From contig JADKKK010000002.1 of the NCBI GenBank assembly GCA_016720545.1, forward strand, positions 682,001 through 746,000: a DNA stretch of 64,000 nt. The letters run 5' to 3'. The DNA is from Myxococcales bacterium. GTDB taxonomy: Bacteria; Myxococcota_A; Polyangia; Polyangiales; Polyangiaceae. Shown here piece after piece: positions 26,716 through 38,992 of this stretch. Below the pieces are notes generated by a model that was not told the origin of the DNA, did not search any database, and saw only the letters and a list, made by a program, of their open reading frames with translations. Each line of letters opens with the position of its first letter. Positions within the stretch are counted from its first letter, which is position 1. Position numbers and translations under genes: made by a program.

Positions 26716-28920
26716 ATGTCGACACGAAGCTGCCCGCTGTGTGGGCACACGATCCTGAAGGTGGCGCGCTTCTGCGGAGCGTGCGGCCAGCGCATCCCCG
26801 AGGAGCGCATGGCGCTGTCCGCGCCCATCATGGTGGACGCGACCCCGCTGCCGGCCGACGAGTACTCGGATTTCACGCGCCCCAACTGGAAACCCGATCC
26901 CGAGACCCTCGCGGCGGCCACCCGTCAGGTCGACTCACAGCGGCGGATCGGGGCGGCCACTCTCCTTGGCGCCGCGGCGCCGAGTCCGCCGGGCGACAAC
27001 CCGCCGACCGTCTCCGACGCGGGCGCCCCGAAGCGCGCGTTCGAGATGATGTCCGATGGGCAGCTCGCGGGGCTCCCTCTCACCTCCCCCCTCGGCGGCC
27101 CGATGGCGGAGGTCCTCGCGCTCGGGGCGCCCGCGTCCCCGGTGGGGGCGCCTGCGCCTGGGTTCGCTCCGCCTGCGCCTGCTCCGCCTGGGTTCGCTCC
27201 GCCTGCGCCTGCTCCGCCTGGGTTCGCTCCGCCTGCGCCTGCTCCGCCTGGGTTCGCTCCGCCTGCGCCTGCTCCGCCTGGGTTCGCTCCGCCTGCGCCT
27301 GCTCCGCCTGCGCCTGCGCCCGCTCCGCCCGTGCAGCCTCGCCACCAAACGATGCTCGGCATCGCCATGCCCGGCATCGCGCCCACGCCCACACAGAGCG
27401 CGGCCGCGCCCGCCGCGGCGCAGCGGAACGCCCTCGGGACTCTCCTCGGCGTCGCGTCGCCCACGCTCACCCCCGCGCCAGGCCCGGCAGCGCCCGCGGA
27501 GCCGGCCCCACAGGAGGCCGCGCCGCAGCCGGCAGGCCCAGCGCGCGCGCGCCCCAACGCTACGCTCCTCGGGCTCGTCGGCCCGCAGCCGGCGGTCTCC
27601 CCGAGCGAGCCCCCTGAGAAGATCCCCTCGGTGCTGCCGGCCCCGCTGCGGCCAACGCGCGAGGAGCTGCCGCCCGCGCCCGAGCCACCGGTGCGGCGTG
27701 GGGTCCCGATGGCGCCGGTGGTGGGCGGCGTCGCGGTGTTGCTCGCCCTCGGCGGAGGCGCGCTGCTGCTCGTGTTGCGGTCGGGGCCACCGATCACCGC
27801 GCAGGCCCGGGTCGACGAGAAGGGCAACGAAGCGCTCGCCGTGCGCTGTCCATCGTGCCCGGACGGCACGACCCTGGCGCTGGCCGGCGGGGCCGCGCGG
27901 AGCGAGGTAAAGGGCGGCGAGGCCCTCGTGCCCCTCCCCGCTCCGCTCGCCCTCGGCCCGAACGACCTGACGATCGCGGTCGATCGTCCAGGGAGCGGCC
28001 GCGACGAGACCGTGAAGCTCCGCGTGCCCGTCTCGTACCGCGTCCGGGCCGACCCGAGCACGCTGGCCGCGAACCCACCCACCATCACCGTGCGGATCGA
28101 GGCTGCCGCCGGGACGACCGTCGACGTGGACGGCAAGCCGGTCACCCTCGCCGCGGGCAAGGGCGAGGTCGTCTACCCCGTGGGCTCGGACGGGCTCGGC
28201 CCCGCCAACGAGACCAAGCCCATCGAGAAGGTGATCGCCTTCAGGGTGACGACCGCGGGGCGGACCGAGGAGGGCGCGATTCCGGTGCGTGGGCGCATCG
28301 TCCCCCTGCACCTGGACGCGCCGGGCCCCCGCGCCTTCATCGACGGCGCCACCTGCCACGTGACCGGCCAGACCCTGGTCGGCGGCACGGTGACCGTCGG
28401 GGGTGCCAGCACCACCGTGGGTCCGCGCGGCGAGTTCTCCGCCGATCACCCCTGCGCCCAGGTCGGGCGCCACCGCGTCGAGGTCGTCGCCGGCGCGCCT
28501 GGCTTCGCGACCCGCGCCGCCACGCTCACGGTCACGCGCGTGGCGGGGCTCGAGGCCGAGGCGCAGCTCTGGGAGACGCGCGGCCCTGCGCAAGATCCCC
28601 TCGGGGAGAGCGGCGGCGCGCCGGCGCCCACCGTCGCGTTCGAGGCGCTCACGCGCCCGGAGGCGCTCGGGAAGCCCGCCATCGTGGAGGGGCCGGTGGT
28701 GGACGCCCGCACGACGAATGGGTTGACCGTCGCGCTGCTCGAAAACCGGCGCAAGTGCAAGACCTCCTGCCTCACGCGCCTGCTGTACGGTGGCCCGTCC
28801 ACTTTCCAAAAAGGTCAATCATTGCGGGCCTATGGCTTTGTCGCAGGGGCGGTCACCGCCGACGGGCGCACCCTCCCCGAGCTCCACACGTCGTTCGTGT
28901 TACCGGGTGCGTTGAAGTGA
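26716..28920 (+). CDS. Zinc-ribbon, Pro/Ala-repeat, single-pass membrane protein
   Basis: A 734-residue protein. The N-terminus is a double-CxxC zinc ribbon (CPLCGHTILKVARFCGACG). Residues ~30-325 are Pro/Ala-rich and low in complexity, and include five identical decapeptides (GFAPPAPAPP-type) encoded by a 30-base tandem repeat. One membrane helix (about 330-353, VVGGVAVLLALGGGALLLVL) precedes ~380 residues of beta-rich domain outside the membrane, with PEGA/Ig-like strands (TTVDVDGKPVTLAAG, AFIDGATCHVTG) and three late cysteines. The plan (cytoplasmic zinc ribbon, flexible arm, exported beta domain) is common in myxobacterial envelope proteins of unknown role. The stop overlaps the next gene's GTG by four bases. 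Confidence 0.8.
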   Translation: MSTRSCPLCGHTILKVARFCGACGQRIPEERMALSAPIMVDATPLPADEYSDFTRPNWKPDPETLAAATRQVDSQRRIGAATLLGAAAPSPPGDNPPTVSDAGAPKRAFEMMSDGQLAGLPLTSPLGGPMAEVLALGAPASPVGAPAPGFAPPAPAPPGFAPPAPAPPGFAPPAPAPPGFAPPAPAPPGFAPPAPAPPAPAPAPPVQPRHQTMLGIAMPGIAPTPTQSAAAPAAAQRNALGTLLGVASPTLTPAPGPAAPAEPAPQEAAPQPAGPARARPNATLLGLVGPQPAVSPSEPPEKIPSVLPAPLRPTREELPPAPEPPVRRGVPMAPVVGGVAVLLALGGGALLLVLRSGPPITAQARVDEKGNEALAVRCPSCPDGTTLALAGGAARSEVKGGEALVPLPAPLALGPNDLTIAVDRPGSGRDETVKLRVPVSYRVRADPSTLAANPPTITVRIEAAAGTTVDVDGKPVTLAAGKGEVVYPVGSDGLGPANETKPIEKVIAFRVTTAGRTEEGAIPVRGRIVPLHLDAPGPRAFIDGATCHVTGQTLVGGTVTVGGASTTVGPRGEFSADHPCAQVGRHRVEVVAGAPGFATRAATLTVTRVAGLEAEAQLWETRGPAQDPLGESGGAPAPTVAFEALTRPEALGKPAIVEGPVVDARTTNGLTVALLENRRKCKTSCLTRLLYGGPSTFQKGQSLRAYGFVAGAVTADGRTLPELHTSFVLPGALK
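27161..27310 (+). repeat. Five exact copies of a 30-base in-frame tandem repeat
   Basis: Five contiguous copies of a 30-base unit beginning GGTTCGCTCCGCCTGCGCCT and ending GCTCCGCCTG lie inside the zinc-ribbon gene. The unit is a multiple of three, so copy changes would only lengthen or shorten the Pro/Ala arm by ten residues. The copies are identical at the DNA level, including wobble positions, which indicates recent expansion or ongoing homogenisation. Confidence 0.97.
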
Positions 28921-30203
28921 AGCCCGGGGCGCCTCCCGACGCTGGGCGCAGCGCCTCGCGGGCGCGCGGCCGTGGCCTCGCCGCGCTGCTGGCGCTCGGC
29001 TCGCTGGCGCTCGGCGCGGGGGCGGCCGCCGACGGGTTCGACCCCCGCGCGCCGCACGCGGTGGTCGTGGGGGCGCCGCGGGGCGCGGCACCGGTGGTGC
29101 GGGTCAACGCGGCGCGCGACGGCCTCACCCAGGACCCGCTCCCCTCCAAGAAGCTCCACGTGGCCTGGCGCAAGTCGACCGGCGCGCCCCTCGAGGGCCC
29201 ACCGGTCGTGGACGAGCGCGGGCGCGTGATCGTGGCCGGAGCGCGCGGAGACGTGGTGGTCCTCTCGCCTGACGGCGTCGAGCTCAGCCGGGCGGCGACC
29301 GGCGCGCAGGGCGCCGGTCCCCTCGCCCTCACCGCCGACGGGACCGCCGTGTTCACGACCTCGAGCGGAGACGTGGTCGGAGCGCGCGGCGCGACGCGAC
29401 GGTTCCTCGTGCACGCTGGCGCACCGTCGTCGTTCAAGGTGGCGCCGCTCCCCATGCGCGACGGCGGCTTCGTGGTGGCGGTCGGCGCCGCCCTGGTGTT
29501 GCTCGACACCGAAGGCCAGGAGCGTGCTCGCGCACACGGCCCAGAGCCCTTCGTGGGCACGCTCGTCGCCGTCGGCGCGCGCGTGCTCGGCGCGAGCCGG
29601 GGTGGCACGGTGTTCTCGTGGTCGCCTGGCGGCGAGATCGTCCGCGTCGGCAGCTTCCGGGCTCCCCTCGATGGGGGCCTCACGGTCGAAGACGGCGTAC
29701 GACTGCTCGCGGTCACCGACGGGCGCCAGGTCACGGAGCTCGATCTCGCGCGCGGGGCCACGCGCCCACGCGGCACGGCGCCGCTGGGCTCGATCTACCT
29801 CGGCCCCCTCGCGCTCTCGCGGGGCTACATCGTGCTCCAAGGCGTCGGGCTCGGCTCGACGTACCTCGTCGTGCTCGACCGAACGGGGCGCGAGACCCGC
29901 GTCCCCTTCGGTCCCTCGTCGCCCACGCTGATCCCGCTGCTGCCCGACGGCGGCACCCCGCCGCTCGTCGCGCCACCGCACACGGGCGCGCTCGTCGACG
30001 CGCGCGGCACGATCGCGTTCCTCACGCCGACGGGGGTCGTCGGCGTGAGCTCCCCCGAGTCCGGCACCTCCACGCTCGCCGAGCCCGTCTGCGGGCCGTC
30101 GGTCGGCAGGCTCGCGGTGATCCCCGGACTCGCACCGGCAGGACCCCAGGCGTTCGTCGTGGCGTGCGAGAACGGCGCGGTGGTGAAGGTCGTGGGCGAA
30201 TGA
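28917..30203 (+). CDS. Exported PQQ-like beta-propeller protein
   Basis: A 428-residue protein starting at GTG in a GTGA overlap with the zinc-ribbon gene. A signal peptide (LAALLALGSLALGAGAAA) leads into repeated beta-propeller blades typical of PQQ-like repeats: VAWRKSTGAPLEGPPVVDE, VIVAGARGDVVVLSPDG, GTVFSWSPGGEIVRVG, and GYIVLQGVGLGSTYLVVLD. Such repeats usually form protein-binding scaffolds and not quinoprotein enzymes when the PQQ ligands are absent, as seems so here. It is probably a periplasmic or surface partner of the upstream membrane protein. Confidence 0.82.
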   Translation: MKPGAPPDAGRSASRARGRGLAALLALGSLALGAGAAADGFDPRAPHAVVVGAPRGAAPVVRVNAARDGLTQDPLPSKKLHVAWRKSTGAPLEGPPVVDERGRVIVAGARGDVVVLSPDGVELSRAATGAQGAGPLALTADGTAVFTTSSGDVVGARGATRRFLVHAGAPSSFKVAPLPMRDGGFVVAVGAALVLLDTEGQERARAHGPEPFVGTLVAVGARVLGASRGGTVFSWSPGGEIVRVGSFRAPLDGGLTVEDGVRLLAVTDGRQVTELDLARGATRPRGTAPLGSIYLGPLALSRGYIVLQGVGLGSTYLVVLDRTGRETRVPFGPSSPTLIPLLPDGGTPPLVAPPHTGALVDARGTIAFLTPTGVVGVSSPESGTSTLAEPVCGPSVGRLAVIPGLAPAGPQAFVVACENGAVVKVVGE

Positions 30204-30305
30204 GCGACTTTCTCGGCGTGCCCCGCGGCCGCGTCCCTGGCGCGGCGCGTCTGTTGGAAGCGCTCCTCGCTTGATGCGCCGGGCGCCGCGCGCTACGCTG
30301 CAGCC

Positions 30306-30629
30306 ATGATCACCGTCACTGAGCGCGCCGCCGAAAAGGTCCGAGAAATCGCCGAGGCGGAGAACCTCCAGGGTCAAGGCCTTCGGCTCAAGGTCATCGG
30401 CGGCGGCTGCGCCGGCTTCAGCTACGACCTCTACTTCGAGGACGCCGTCACCGACATGGACGAGTCGTTCGAGTGCCTCGGGGTGAAGCTCTACATCGAC
30501 CCCCTGAGCTTCCAGTACCTGGAAGAGACCGAGATCGACTACGTCGAGGGCGCGCACGGCGCGGGGTTCAAGTTCAACAACCCGAACGTCAAGGGCAGCT
30601 GCGGCTGCGGGTCGTCGGTCAGCTTCTGA
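30306..30629 (+). CDS. erpA: A-type iron-sulfur cluster carrier (IscA/ErpA family)
   Basis: A 107-residue protein with the three conserved cysteines of A-type carriers: one in GGGCAGFSYDLYF and two in the C-terminal CGCGSS. It receives or stores Fe-S clusters and passes them to apo-proteins. Length and motifs fit IscA, SufA or ErpA; I favour ErpA-like because no isc or suf genes are adjacent, but the assignment within the family is tentative. The gene lies about 100 bases after the propeller gene and looks independently transcribed. Confidence 0.93.
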   Translation: MITVTERAAEKVREIAEAENLQGQGLRLKVIGGGCAGFSYDLYFEDAVTDMDESFECLGVKLYIDPLSFQYLEETEIDYVEGAHGAGFKFNNPNVKGSCGCGSSVSF

Positions 30630-30754
30630 TCTTTGCCTGAGACTCCGAGGGAGGCCTCCGCGCCCCGTGCGCCGAGGGCCCACCGGCGGTCAACGGCGCG
30701 GCCAAGCCCTCGAGAGTCCAGGGGATTCGGCAGGGTGCTGCGGGCGGCGGTGGC

Positions 30755-31680
30755 TCAGAACTGTGCGAAGAAGTCCCACGTCGCCTGGCGGCCGGGGCCC
30801 CACACGGCGTGCCCCTGGCCCGGTACCGTGCACACGAGCACCGGCCGCTGGCAGCCCTTCGGCCCCTCGCACGGCGTGGGCGCCGCCGGCTGTCGGGCGG
30901 CGTCGCAGCCGTTCCAGAACGACCAGTGGCGCACCGCCTTCTCCCCCTCCGTGGGGCTGACGCTCGTGTCCGCGAGGCCATGGAAGATGGCGGCGGCGAC
31001 GGGCGGCGTCGGGCAAATCAGGTGGCCGGCGGCGTCGTAGTCTCCAGGGGTTTGGAAGGGTCCGCCCCCCGCGTGCGCCGCGATGGCGCGCAGCACGCCG
31101 CCGCGGCCGCAGGCGAGCTGGTTCGCGAAGTACGCGCCGGCGCTCGTGCCGACCGCGAAGAACCGCGTGGCGTCGAGGCACAGGGTGTCGGAGAGCTCCC
31201 GCATCAGCGCGTCGAAGAACGCGAAGTCGGGGTTCTGCGCGTACGGCGTGTTGAGGTCCCAGTTGCCTCGGATCGCGTCCGGGTACACGAACACGGCGCC
31301 CTCCGACCGCCCCTCGAGATCGAGGTAGGGCCGGGCCGACGCGCCCGTACGGCCGCCCGAGTGCAGGCCAACGACGAGGCGATGGGCGCGTCGCGGATCG
31401 TAGCGCTCGGGCAGCCACAGGGTGTACGTGCGCGGCGTCCCCGCGACGGTGAGCGCGAGCCCCTCGCGGAGCCCCGAGACCACGACGGCGCCGCACCCCG
31501 GAGTGCCGTTCGGCGGGGGCGCGGCGTCGACCGAGGGCGCCGCAGCGTCGACGGGCTCCGGCTCGCCGCTGACGACCGGCGTGGCCGAGCCGCCCGGGGA
31601 CGCAGAAGGGGCGGGCTCACTCGAGCAGCCGAGCGCCCACACCGAGACGCCGACGAGCGCCGCGAGCCCGTGACCCGCTC

Positions 31681-31684
<4 letters not shown>
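30755..31684 (-). CDS. CE1/PHB-depolymerase-type esterase lipoprotein
   Basis: A 309-residue lipoprotein: the signal ends in ALGCSSEP, followed by a Pro/Ala/Asp-rich stalk of ~50 residues. The esterase domain has RTYTLWLPERYDP, a nucleophile elbow GTSAGAYF (GxSxG), a likely acid Asp in HGLADTSVSP, and a His in GQGHAVWG. Several cysteines may form disulfides. The family includes feruloyl esterases and LpqC-like poly(3-hydroxybutyrate) depolymerases; the natural ester is unknown. GTG 31684 was chosen because it overlaps the metH stop (GTGA) and starts directly at the signal peptide. Confidence 0.87.
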
Positions 31685-35379
<3,695 letters not shown>

Positions 35380-35512
35380 GGGGCGGGCTCCAGGCGGTTC
35401 GGGCCGTCATAGCACAGCGCGGCGTGCGCGCCGGTGCGCGGCGCCGCTGCCCTGCTCGGGCTTGCCCGCTGTCCGTCGCCTCCTCCCGCGCAGCCAGCGA
35501 GCGAGAAAACGT

Positions 35513-35541
35513 TTGCCCGCCTGTAGGCGCGAGGGTACGTG
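35513..35541 (+). promoter_or_regulatory. Probable sigma-70-like promoter of rnpB
   Basis: TTGCCC (35513-35518) is followed, 17 bases later, by TACGTG (35536-35541). A start about seven bases downstream would fall at the first pairing base of RNase P helix P1 (35548), which supports the assignment. The -10 element is weak. Confidence 0.4.
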
Positions 35542-35547
35542 TCACCC

Positions 35548-35980
35548 GTCCGGGCCTCGCAGACGATCGCCGGCGGGCGCCCTCCCTCGGGGGCGAGCGC
35601 GGGAGGAAAGTCCGAGCTCCACAGAGTGCGATGCCGGGTAACGCCCGGTGGCGGTGACGCCAAGGAGAGTGCCACAGAGAACAGACCACCGGCCCGCGTA
35701 CGCCTCCTTGGAGCGCGTGCTCGCCGCCGGTAAGGGTGAAACGGTGGGGTAAGAGCCCACCGCGAGGGCGGTAACGTCCTCGGCATGGCAGACCCCATCG
35801 GGAGCAAGGCCGCGTAGGCGGGCGCGGACGTCGCGAAAGCGCCGTCCAAAGGGCGACTCGCCCGAGCCCGTGGGTTGGCTGCTCGAGCCGTTCGGTAACG
35901 ACCGGCCTAGAGGAATGATCGTCGGCGCGGCGGGGGCGATCCCGTCGCGACACAGAACTCGGCTTATGCGGCACCCGGAC
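35548..35980 (+). ncRNA. rnpB: RNase P RNA, class A
   Basis: The catalytic RNA that matures tRNA 5' ends. Conserved landmarks are present in order: GAGGAAAGTCCGAGCTCC (P4/CR-I region), an AAGGGTGAAACGGTG segment followed by GGTAAGAGCCCACC (CR-II/III area), GGCATGGCAGACCCC, AGAGGAATGATCGTC, and the 3' ACAGAACTCGGCTTATG. The ends were set from helix P1: GTCCGGG at 35548-35554 pairs perfectly with CCCGGAC at 35974-35980. The length of about 433 bases is in the class A range, with extended helices usual for a GC-rich genome. It is divergent from metH, with a likely promoter just upstream and a terminator just downstream. Confidence 0.96.
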
Positions 35981-35982
35981 CG

Positions 35983-36026
35983 CTTCGAGCCTGTCCTCGC
36001 GAGGGGGTGGGCTCGAGGTGTTTTTT
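35983..36026 (+). terminator. Intrinsic terminator of rnpB
   Basis: CTTCGAGCC (35983-35991) pairs with GGCTCGAGG (36010-36018), allowing one G-T pair; the intervening bases can form a further CCTCGCGAGG stem. Six T residues follow at 36021-36026. It lies two bases after the P1 end of RNase P RNA. Confidence 0.7.
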
Positions 36027-36323
36027 GTGGGCCCTCGCGTGGTCCCGGCGGCCGGGCGGCCGCGACCGCGAGAGGGTGCGGGGACGGTGCGGGGGGATGG
36101 AGGTGTCCGTGACGGCGGGTGGGCAGACGCCGTGTCGTGCGCGCGGTGCGCGCGGTGCGCGGTGCGCGGGGGATGGTGGAGGGGCGCGCGGGCCCCACCC
36201 ACGCGGGTGGCACCGCGCGCTCCCCCACCCGTCCCCGCCCCTCGCGCGCCCCGCGCGCACGCCGCCGGCGGACACCCGACCGCGCCCGTGGAGCGCAAGC
36301 CCGAAGCGCCCCAGAAGCCGCGC
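36027..36323. other. Gene-free, GC-rich spacer between rnpB and oleD
   Basis: About 300 bases with no supportable gene. It is rich in GCGCGG and GGTGCGC words, including near-tandem GGTGCGCGC repeats at about 36145-36175, and in inverted GC blocks such as CCACCCACGCGGGTGG. It lies between the rnpB terminator and the end of the convergent ole operon. No transposon end, RNA gene or promoter was recognised. Confidence 0.6.
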
Positions 36324-37304
36324 CTACGGCCGAGTGGCCGCGAGCCTCGCGAGGCCGTCGGCCACCGACAGCTCGGGCGCGTACCCGAGGTCCCGCTTCA
36401 CGGCGGAGATGTCGTACCAGTGCGCGGTGGCGAGCTGCCGCGCGATGAAGCGCGTCATCGGGGGCTCGTCGCTCCTCCGGAGGAGGGTCCACACTCCCTC
36501 CAGCAGCGCGCCCACGCCCACCGCGAGGCCTGGCGAGACCGACTTCGTGCAAGGAGGCAGCCCCGCGGCCGCGAGGATGCCGTTGATGAGCTCGCGCTGC
36601 GGCATGGGCTCGCCCTGCGTGACGAAATAGGCCTTCCCCGCGCACGGAGCCCCTGGACCGAGGGCGTCGAGGGCGAGCACGTGGGCCAAGACGGCGTTGT
36701 CGACGTACACCGAATCGACGAGCTTCTCGCCGCCGCCCACGAGGCGGAGCCGCCCGGCGCGCGCGCGGGCGAGCACGCGCGCCGTAAGCTGGGTATCGCC
36801 GGGACCCCATATGAGGTGAGGGCGAAGCGCGACGGTCGCGAGCGTGGGGCCGTTGGCCGCGAGCACGAGCCGCTCGGCGTGGGCCTTGGTCGCCGGGTAG
36901 TGAGCGTCGAAGTGCGTGGCGTACGGAGCGCTCTCGTCGACGCCCTCCACGTCGCCTCCACTGTGGATGACCGACGGCGTGCTCGTGTAGACGAGCTTGC
37001 GGATGCCGAGCGTCCGACACGCCGCGAGCACGTTCTCGGTGCCGATGACGTTCGCGCGGTGGAAGCTCTCGCGGCTCCCCCAGGCCCCGGCCTTCGCGGC
37101 CACGTGAAGGACCGCGTCGCAGCCCTCGAGCGCGGTCATGACGGCGGCCGTATCGCCCAAATCGGCGCGCACCACCTCCGCCCCGAGCTCGCGAAGCTGC
37201 GGGGCGTCGCTGCGTTGCACGCTGCGCACAGCTTCGCCGCGCGCGAGGAGCCGCCGGACGATCGCGCCCCCGAGGAAACCTCCGCCCCCGGTCACCACGA
37301 TCAT
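36324..37304 (-). CDS. oleD: OleD: NAD(P)H-dependent 2-alkyl-3-ketoacid reductase
   Basis: A 326-residue short-chain/3-beta-HSD-type reductase. It has the nucleotide motif VTGGGGFLGGAIVRRLL, LHVAAKAGAWGS, the catalytic YxxxK in HYPATKAHAE, and LRPHLIWGPGD. In the olefin pathway OleD reduces the 2-alkyl-3-ketoacid made by OleA to the 2-alkyl-3-hydroxyacid that OleC converts to a beta-lactone. The assignment rests mainly on its place as the last gene of an oleABCD run; alone the sequence would only say NSDHL-like epimerase/dehydrogenase. Its ATG overlaps the oleC stop by four bases. Confidence 0.9.
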   Translation of the reverse strand: MIVVTGGGGFLGGAIVRRLLARGEAVRSVQRSDAPQLRELGAEVVRADLGDTAAVMTALEGCDAVLHVAAKAGAWGSRESFHRANVIGTENVLAACRTLGIRKLVYTSTPSVIHSGGDVEGVDESAPYATHFDAHYPATKAHAERLVLAANGPTLATVALRPHLIWGPGDTQLTARVLARARAGRLRLVGGGEKLVDSVYVDNAVLAHVLALDALGPGAPCAGKAYFVTQGEPMPQRELINGILAAAGLPPCTKSVSPGLAVGVGALLEGVWTLLRRSDEPPMTRFIARQLATAHWYDISAVKRDLGYAPELSVADGLARLAATRP

Positions 37305-38992
37305 GGGATTCGCTCCTGCGCCCAGACGGCGAGCTTCTCGCGCCCGATCTTGGCGTTGTGCCGGATATCGACCGGGAAGCCTGGGTGCACGAGAAACTGC
37401 GCGATTCCGGCGGTGTGGGGGTGCTCCTTGCCGAGCGCTCGGAGCTCGTCGCAGAGGGCGGCGTTGGAGAGCTTCGACGCGGGCTCGCGCTCCACGCAGA
37501 GCACGGGCACGCGCTCGCCTCCGACGTCGACGCCCACGAGCGCGGTGCGGAATACCCCGGGGTGCGTGTTGAAGATCTCTTCCACCGGCGTGGAGAACAG
37601 CGTGGTCTCGCGAAGCTCGACGCGGTGCGACTTGCGCCCACCGAACCAGAGCCGCCCCTCGGCGTCGAAGTAACCCACGTCGCCCATGCGGTGGACGAGC
37701 ACGCCGTCGCGATCGATCTTCGCGCGACTCGTCGCCTCGGGAGCCGCGTAGTAGCTGCGCGTCACGGTCGGCCCGGAGACCGTGATCTCGCCCATCTCGC
37801 CGACCGGAAGCTCCCGCGCCTCCGACCACGTGGGAATAGGCTCGTCGGTGATCGCGATGACGCGCACGTCGTTCGGCGGGACCGGGCGCCCGACGCACAC
37901 GCCGAGGCCGCGCTCGGTCGCCGCGCGTGTCTCACCGAGCACGGCGCGGCTCCCGATGCTCGCGACCGGCAAGGCCTCAGTGGCGCCGTACGGTGTGAAG
38001 ATTTCGGCGTCTTCCCCGAGCATGAGGTGAACCCGCTCGAGGGTCGCGGCGGGGACGGGCGCGCCTGCCGAGATGATGCGCCTCACGGTGGGCCACTTCA
38101 CGCCGTTCGCGGCCCCGTGCCGACTGACTGTGCCGAGCAGCGCTGGAGAGCCGAACACGTTGGTGACGCCGAAGTCGGCGATCGCCTCGTGGATCTTCAC
38201 GGGGTCGACGCTCGCGGGGCGCGTGGCGTCCATTTCGGGAATGATCGTGGTCATTCCGAGCGCGGGATCGAACAGCGCGAAGAGCGGGAACGTAGGCAGA
38301 TCGACCTCCCCCGGCTCGATTCCGTAGGTCTCTCGAATGAGCTCGACCTGGGAGGTGAAGTGCCCGTGGGTGTAGACGACGCCCTTGGCGACGCCGGTGC
38401 TGCCGCTCGTGAAGAGGATGGCGGCCGTCTCGTCGTCTTGGGTGTCGGCCAAGACGGGCTCGACCTCGCGCGGCTCGGGCGCGATGGCCGCGAGGGTCGC
38501 GCCACCCCAGAACCACCGCCGCCCCACGGTCACGAAGCGCTTCAGCGTGGGGCGCGCCCAGCCGAGCACGAGACGCGCCGCGTGCGCCGGGGGAATGCCG
38601 ATGAACGCCTCCGGCTCCACGCGGGCCAGGCACTCCTTGAGCTGCGCGAGGCCCAGGCCCGGATCGATCATCACCGGGACGATGCCGGCCTTGAACAGCG
38701 CGAACGTGAGCGCGAAGAGCTCGAGGCTCGGCTTCACCATGAGCACCGTGCGGGCGCCCCGCGTGATCCCGTAGTCCACGAGGCCTCGTGCGATCTGGTC
38801 GCTGCGCCGATCGAGCTCTCGGTACGTGCACCGGAGAGACGTCCGCGAGCCGTCGCGAGCGCGCCCTCTCGGAAACACGATGGCGGGCGCGTCGGGGCGC
38901 TGGGCTGCCATGGCAGGCAAATACGAGGCGATGTTGACCCGCGCGCCTCGCGGCACTCCGAGCGCGCCGGACACAGTATCAGCCCGCTCCAC
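37301..38992 (-). CDS. oleC: OleC: AMP-dependent beta-lactone synthetase
   Basis: A 563-residue member of the acyl-AMP synthetase superfamily. It has the phosphate-binding loop LFTSGSTGVAKGVVYTH, TPYGATEALP, a GDVGYFDAEGRLWFGGRK segment and a C-terminal lysine region (HNAKIGREKL). OleC activates the 2-alkyl-3-hydroxyacid from OleD with ATP and closes it to a cis-beta-lactone, releasing AMP and pyrophosphate. GTG 38992 overlaps the end of oleB by 14 bases, and its stop overlaps oleD. In some bacteria OleB and OleC are fused; here they are separate but tightly coupled. Confidence 0.93.
   Translation of the reverse strand: MERADTVSGALGVPRGARVNIASYLPAMAAQRPDAPAIVFPRGRARDGSRTSLRCTYRELDRRSDQIARGLVDYGITRGARTVLMVKPSLELFALTFALFKAGIVPVMIDPGLGLAQLKECLARVEPEAFIGIPPAHAARLVLGWARPTLKRFVTVGRRWFWGGATLAAIAPEPREVEPVLADTQDDETAAILFTSGSTGVAKGVVYTHGHFTSQVELIRETYGIEPGEVDLPTFPLFALFDPALGMTTIIPEMDATRPASVDPVKIHEAIADFGVTNVFGSPALLGTVSRHGAANGVKWPTVRRIISAGAPVPAATLERVHLMLGEDAEIFTPYGATEALPVASIGSRAVLGETRAATERGLGVCVGRPVPPNDVRVIAITDEPIPTWSEARELPVGEMGEITVSGPTVTRSYYAAPEATSRAKIDRDGVLVHRMGDVGYFDAEGRLWFGGRKSHRVELRETTLFSTPVEEIFNTHPGVFRTALVGVDVGGERVPVLCVEREPASKLSNAALCDELRALGKEHPHTAGIAQFLVHPGFPVDIRHNAKIGREKLAVWAQERIP

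Noticed and set aside
27161..27310. A CRISPR-like array
   Set aside because: The 30-base units are directly adjacent without spacers and lie in frame inside a gene.
26935..28818. Long antisense frames over the zinc-ribbon gene
   Set aside because: They are Arg/Gly-rich shadows of the Pro/Ala repeats; the sense protein has a zinc ribbon, a membrane helix and a start overlap with the next gene.
35380..35512. A possible SAH or cobalamin riboswitch upstream of metH
   Set aside because: I looked for the conserved core elements of both on the minus strand and saw none; a covariance-model search would be decisive.
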